From the NCBI RefSeq assembly GCF_052056915.1, contig NZ_CP195119.1, positions 1,302,001 through 1,366,000 of the forward strand: 64,000 nucleotides of DNA, given 5' to 3'. Position numbers and translations under genes: made by a program. Positions 61,267-64,000 of this stretch are shown piece after piece (within the stretch, counting starts at the first letter, position 1; each line of letters starts with the position of its first letter). The DNA is from MTP4 sp052056915 (GTDB taxonomy: Archaea; Halobacteriota; Methanosarcinia; Methanosarcinales; Methanosarcinaceae). Below the pieces are notes generated by a model, which worked only from the letters and a program-made list of their open reading frames with translations, searched no databases and was not told the DNA's origin.

Positions 61267-62726
61267 TCTTCCACCACTCCCAGAAGGGCTTCAAAGGCGG
61301 AGTCTATGGAGTCCTTCAAGGTTATGATTTCCTGAGAATTGAACTCGGTTTCGGAAATTCTTTTTGAGAGGTAGCGTCCCATTTCTTCGGGGGCCGGGCC
61401 TCCGGTTACTTTCCGACGCTCGATATTCGATACCGGGTCAAGGGCTTCAAGTACCATTTTTTCCGTCAATCCCCTGCCCGAAAGGGACTCCCCTAGCACG
61501 ACTTCGGCCACGGAGTCTATCTTTTCCAGGGTTGGAGATTCCTTTTCCCTTGCCAGCACCCCGACGAGCTGGTGAGCGGTCCTGAAAGGAATTCCGGTTT
61601 CCCGGACAAAGGTGTCCGCAAGCTCGGTGGCGGTGGTAAACCCTGTGACCGCCTGGGCTTCAAGCACTCCGGGGCGGACATTCATGGTCCTGATCATACC
61701 TTCCATTACCCTGACCGAGGACCTGACGGTTTCCACGGAGCGCCAGATGTTCGGGGTAGCTTCCTGCAGGTCCCGGTTGTAGCTCAGGGGAAGGGCCTTA
61801 CAGATTGAGAGCAGGGTCATGAGAGCCCCGACCGCAACGCCTGTTTTCCCGCGCATGAGTTCGGCTGTGTCCGGGTTTTTCTTCTGGGGCATGATCGAGG
61901 AGGTGGAGGCGTAGGTGTCGTCCAGTTCGATAAAGTTGAATTCGGAAGAGGACCATACCACCAGTTCCTCGGCCATCCTGCTCAGGTTGATCATGAGGTT
62001 TGCAAACACGGAGGCGCACTCGATAAGGAAGTCCCTGCTGCTCACAGCGTCCATGGAATTTTCCAGCATGCCCGCAAAGCCCAGGAGTTCCTGGGTCCGC
62101 TTCCGGTTGAGGTCAAAGCCCGTGGATGCGAAAGCCGCAGCCCCCAGGGGGCAGAGGTTGACCCTGGAAAAGGCGTCAAGTACCCGGTCAAAGTCCCTCC
62201 CGAAAGCCGCTTCATGGGCACAGAGGTGGTGGGCCAGGGTCGTCGGCTGGGCGTGTTGCAGGTGGGTAAAGCCGGGCATGAGAGTCTTTGCATGCTTTTC
62301 GGCAAGAGCAAGGAAAGTCTTCCTGAAGGCAAGCAGTTCCTCGAGCAGCCCAAGCAGTTCTTCCCTGAGAGTCAACCTGATACAGGTCGCAACTTCGTCA
62401 TTCCGGGAACGCCCGGAGTGCATCCTGCCTCCCACGTCTTCTCCCACCATGTCGATTAGCCGGGATTCAAGGGAGATGTGGATGTCCTCATAACTGAAAT
62501 CAAGCTTTTCCATGCCCTCTTCCCTTATCTTCAAAAGCCCGTCCAGGATTTTGCCACAGTCCTCGGCCTCAATGATCCCCTGCTCCTTCAGCATCACGGT
62601 ATGGGCAAGGTCCACTGCGATGTCGGAGTAAAAAATCCACCTGTCAGCTTCCATGGAGGAGGTGTAGCGCAAAATTTCCTCGTCCGGGGCTGCTTCTAAC
62701 CTGCCTCTGCGTAAAATATTACTCAT
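61251..62726 (-). CDS. argH: Argininosuccinate lyase
   Basis: 491 residues. The fumarase/aspartase-superfamily signature SSIMPQKKNPD near residue 275, GRSRNDEVAT near 105 and HLQHAQPTT near 155 are all present. It cleaves argininosuccinate to arginine and fumarate. The start MSNILRRGRLE is conserved. The C-terminus has repeats as described at 61189. It is monocistronic here, with the arginine genes elsewhere. Confidence 0.95.
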   Translation of the reverse strand: MSNILRRGRLEAAPDEEILRYTSSMEADRWIFYSDIAVDLAHTVMLKEQGIIEAEDCGKILDGLLKIREEGMEKLDFSYEDIHISLESRLIDMVGEDVGGRMHSGRSRNDEVATCIRLTLREELLGLLEELLAFRKTFLALAEKHAKTLMPGFTHLQHAQPTTLAHHLCAHEAAFGRDFDRVLDAFSRVNLCPLGAAAFASTGFDLNRKRTQELLGFAGMLENSMDAVSSRDFLIECASVFANLMINLSRMAEELVVWSSSEFNFIELDDTYASTSSIMPQKKNPDTAELMRGKTGVAVGALMTLLSICKALPLSYNRDLQEATPNIWRSVETVRSSVRVMEGMIRTMNVRPGVLEAQAVTGFTTATELADTFVRETGIPFRTAHQLVGVLAREKESPTLEKIDSVAEVVLGESLSGRGLTEKMVLEALDPVSNIERRKVTGGPAPEEMGRYLSKRISETEFNSQEIITLKDSIDSAFEALLGVVEEYRKG

Positions 62727-63114
62727 CTGAGTCCCTCTGTATGATCTTCGTGAAATGAATTTCTGTGATGTGATTTTGTTCTGATATGAATTTGATATGA
62801 TATTATTTTGGTTTGATTTGAATTTGGTTTGATGTGGTTTTGCTTTGATATGAATTTGATATGATATTAATGTGATTTTGAAATTTTGCTGCCTGTTTGA
62901 AAGGCAGCCGGAATACTCTAAAATCTGCAGCGTGGTATTGCTCCAAACAGTTAAATATGAATCGCTTTCCCTGATTTGCCGTATTTTTGGGACTTTTGCA
63001 TTCAGAGACTTTCGTATTCAGAGACTTTCGTATTCAGAGACTTTTGTGTTCCGGAACTTTTGCGCCTGGAGAAACCCAAGCAACCGGAATTAGTCATCTC
63101 ACGTCGTTCTTGTT

Positions 63115-63135
63115 CCGTTCACCGAAGGTGAACGG
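63115..63135 (-). other. 9-bp palindromic hairpin with UUCG loop
   Basis: CCGTTCACC-GAA-GGTGAACGG on the plus strand. On the minus strand the apical bases form CUUCGG, a very stable tetraloop. It is followed by CTTTT on the plus strand and could be a terminator for plus-strand transcripts, but no plus-strand gene precedes it closely. Confidence 0.5.
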
Positions 63136-63227
63136 CTTTTCCAGAATAAAATAGAAGAAAATTGAAAGTAGTCTGAAAAACCGGCAGTAGTTGAAACAAA
63201 ACAAAAGTAAATATAACCGGTTCTTTG

Positions 63228-63310
63228 TTGTCTTTTGTGGGAAACCATCACAAAAACCAACAGGGGTTTGAAGTGAAAATCATTTGATCCATAGAGAATG
63301 ATTAAGAGGC
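63228..63310 (+). repeat. 83-nt dispersed element, copy 2
   Basis: Copy of the element at 39044-39126, same orientation. The opening stem is TTTTGTGG-GAAA-CCATCACAAAA, longer than in copy 1. It keeps TTGAAGTGAAAATCA and ATCCATAGAGAATGA. A TATA-like box lies about 25 nt upstream, and a GC-rich hairpin 75 nt downstream. Confidence 0.7.
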
Positions 63311-63385
63311 ATCTAACCTGTAAATAATCTTTACAACATCTTCAACTTATTTAATTTCTTAATTTTCATTTCCTTTTTGTGAGGG

Positions 63386-63404
63386 CCGCCAGGAAAGCTG
63401 GCGG
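63386..63404 (+). other. Strong GC hairpin downstream of the 83-nt element
   Basis: CCGCCAG-GAAAG-CTGGCGG forms a 7-bp stem in otherwise AT-rich sequence. It might be the 3' part of a small RNA beginning at the 83-nt element. It does not have a counterpart after copy 1 of that element. Confidence 0.4.
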
Positions 63405-63575
63405 AGGCACCTATTCACATCTGATTGAAAAGCGGTTTCCGGGTTCAGGTGAAATATTTCCCTGGCCATTTGTCCCCCTTTTACAACAGATGCCTTAATG
63501 AGCGTTTTCCAACCCTTTAAATTTTCCCAGGTTCTGTAAAAAAGCTAATCAGGAATTAAAGTATAAAACTAATTA

Positions 63576-64000
63576 ATGTCCGTAGCTGAAAAGTACAACA
63601 GAATGTCTGCAGTCTACGATTTAATGGAATCTCCCATGGAATTCTTTTATTACAGCAAATGGAGAAAAGAAGCCCTTTCGAACTTAAGGGGAATGGTTCT
63701 GGAAGTAGGGGTAGGGACCGGAAAGAACCTGAAATACTATCCTGAGGACTGCTCGGTCATAGGCATTGACAACAGCGAAGGGATGCTCGAAAAAGCCCGG
63801 AAAAGAGCCGAAGGCATGAAAAACGTGACCCTGCTTTTGATGGACGCCGAGCACCTGGAATTCCCGGAAAATAGTTTTGACTACGTGATAACGACCTTTG
63901 TCCTCTGCTCCATCCCGGACCCCGTAAAAGCCCTGAAAGAAATGTATAGGGTCCTGAAACCCGACGGCGAAATGATCAACCTGGAACATATGAGGAGCAA
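63576..64000 (+). CDS. Class I SAM-dependent methyltransferase, 3' end outside window
   Basis: Starts at ATG 63576 (MSVAEKYNRMSAVYDLME) and is open to the last base; at least 141 residues are visible. Motif I is LEVGVGTGKN (near 44-53), motif II is VIGIDNS, and later DYVITTFVLCSIPDP and YRVLKPDGEM are typical of UbiE/Coq5-like enzymes. The substrate is unknown. A TATA-like GTATAAAAC lies just upstream, too close to the ATG to be its box. Confidence 0.88.
   Translation, partial: MSVAEKYNRMSAVYDLMESPMEFFYYSKWRKEALSNLRGMVLEVGVGTGKNLKYYPEDCSVIGIDNSEGMLEKARKRAEGMKNVTLLLMDAEHLEFPENSFDYVITTFVLCSIPDPVKALKEMYRVLKPDGEMINLEHMRS

Larger units (their letters stand above)
62727..63575. other. 849-bp intergenic region with repeats and hairpins
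   Basis: No protein gene is seen. From left to right: TTTGATATGAATTTG repeats (62775-62880), three TATTCAGAGACTTTCG repeats (62997-63048), a UUCG-loop hairpin (63115-63135), the 83-nt element (63228-63310) and a second strong hairpin (63386-63404). A TATA-like AAATATAA lies near 63208-63215, about 25 nt before the 83-nt element's hairpin. Confidence 0.5.

Overview
The window is a piece of a methanogenic archaeon, most probably a Methanosarcina species. The evidence is the fully split archaeal RNA polymerase (H, B'', B', A', A'') in the classical order with L30e, NusA, S12, S7, EF-2, EF-1alpha and S10; archaeal-only CoA genes (pantoate kinase and phosphopantothenate synthetase); a monofunctional CO dehydrogenase CooS; a MEDS/PocR sensor kinase; a PGF-CTERM surface protein; and long AT-rich, repeat-laden intergenic regions. 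The species cannot be fixed from the sequence alone.

Layout. 0-3.3 kb: two DUF4139 surface-protein paralogues, the second with a fresh 208-bp tandem duplication of its 3' end. 3.5-17.5 kb, all on the minus strand: the transcription/translation super-operon from rpoH down to rpsJ, with a tRNA-Lys immediately upstream. 18-21 kb: a large sensory histidine kinase. 21.7-24.4 kb: an S-adenosylhomocysteine (or S-inosylhomocysteine) hydrolase next to a 5'-deoxyadenosine/SAH deaminase. 24.8-30.5 kb: an HD phosphohydrolase and the archaeal CoA branch (coaBC, pantoate kinase, phosphopantothenate synthetase) interrupted by an SPFH-family membrane protein. 30.8-34 kb: an archaeal Vms1-type release factor, FtsJ/RlmE rRNA methyltransferase and a PHP phosphoesterase. 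34.2-38.9 kb: a two-gene TadC/TadA-like secretion motor. 38.9-40.1 kb: a gene-poor stretch rich in repeats. 40.1-43.6 kb: a Fic protein with an upstream palindromic operator pair, a DUF2117 protein and a UPF0173 hydrolase.

43.8-59.6 kb reads as a nickel/metal region: CooS (Ni-Fe-S), a cupin, two tandem LarA-family (Ni-pincer) proteins, a COG0523 metallochaperone GTPase, a GntH-like metallo-beta-lactamase-fold enzyme, a sodium:solute symporter with a 52-residue partner, a duplicated His/Cys/Glu-rich PGF-CTERM surface protein, and a complete energy-coupling-factor Ni/Co transporter (NikM, NikL-like, NikQ, NikO). 59.7-62.7 kb: gatD and argH. The window ends inside a class I methyltransferase.

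Beyond genes, the main signals are: a conserved N-terminus of RpoB'' that has no ATG/GTG/TTG start; a three-way-junction RNA between rpoA2 and rpl30e; a dispersed two-hairpin element whose copies differ by compensatory changes; an 83-nt element present twice 24 kb apart; minisatellites that repeat the stop-codon region of the gene next to them; and a 133-nt pure-pyrimidine run beside the COG0523 gene. No insertion sequence, CRISPR array or rRNA operon was seen.
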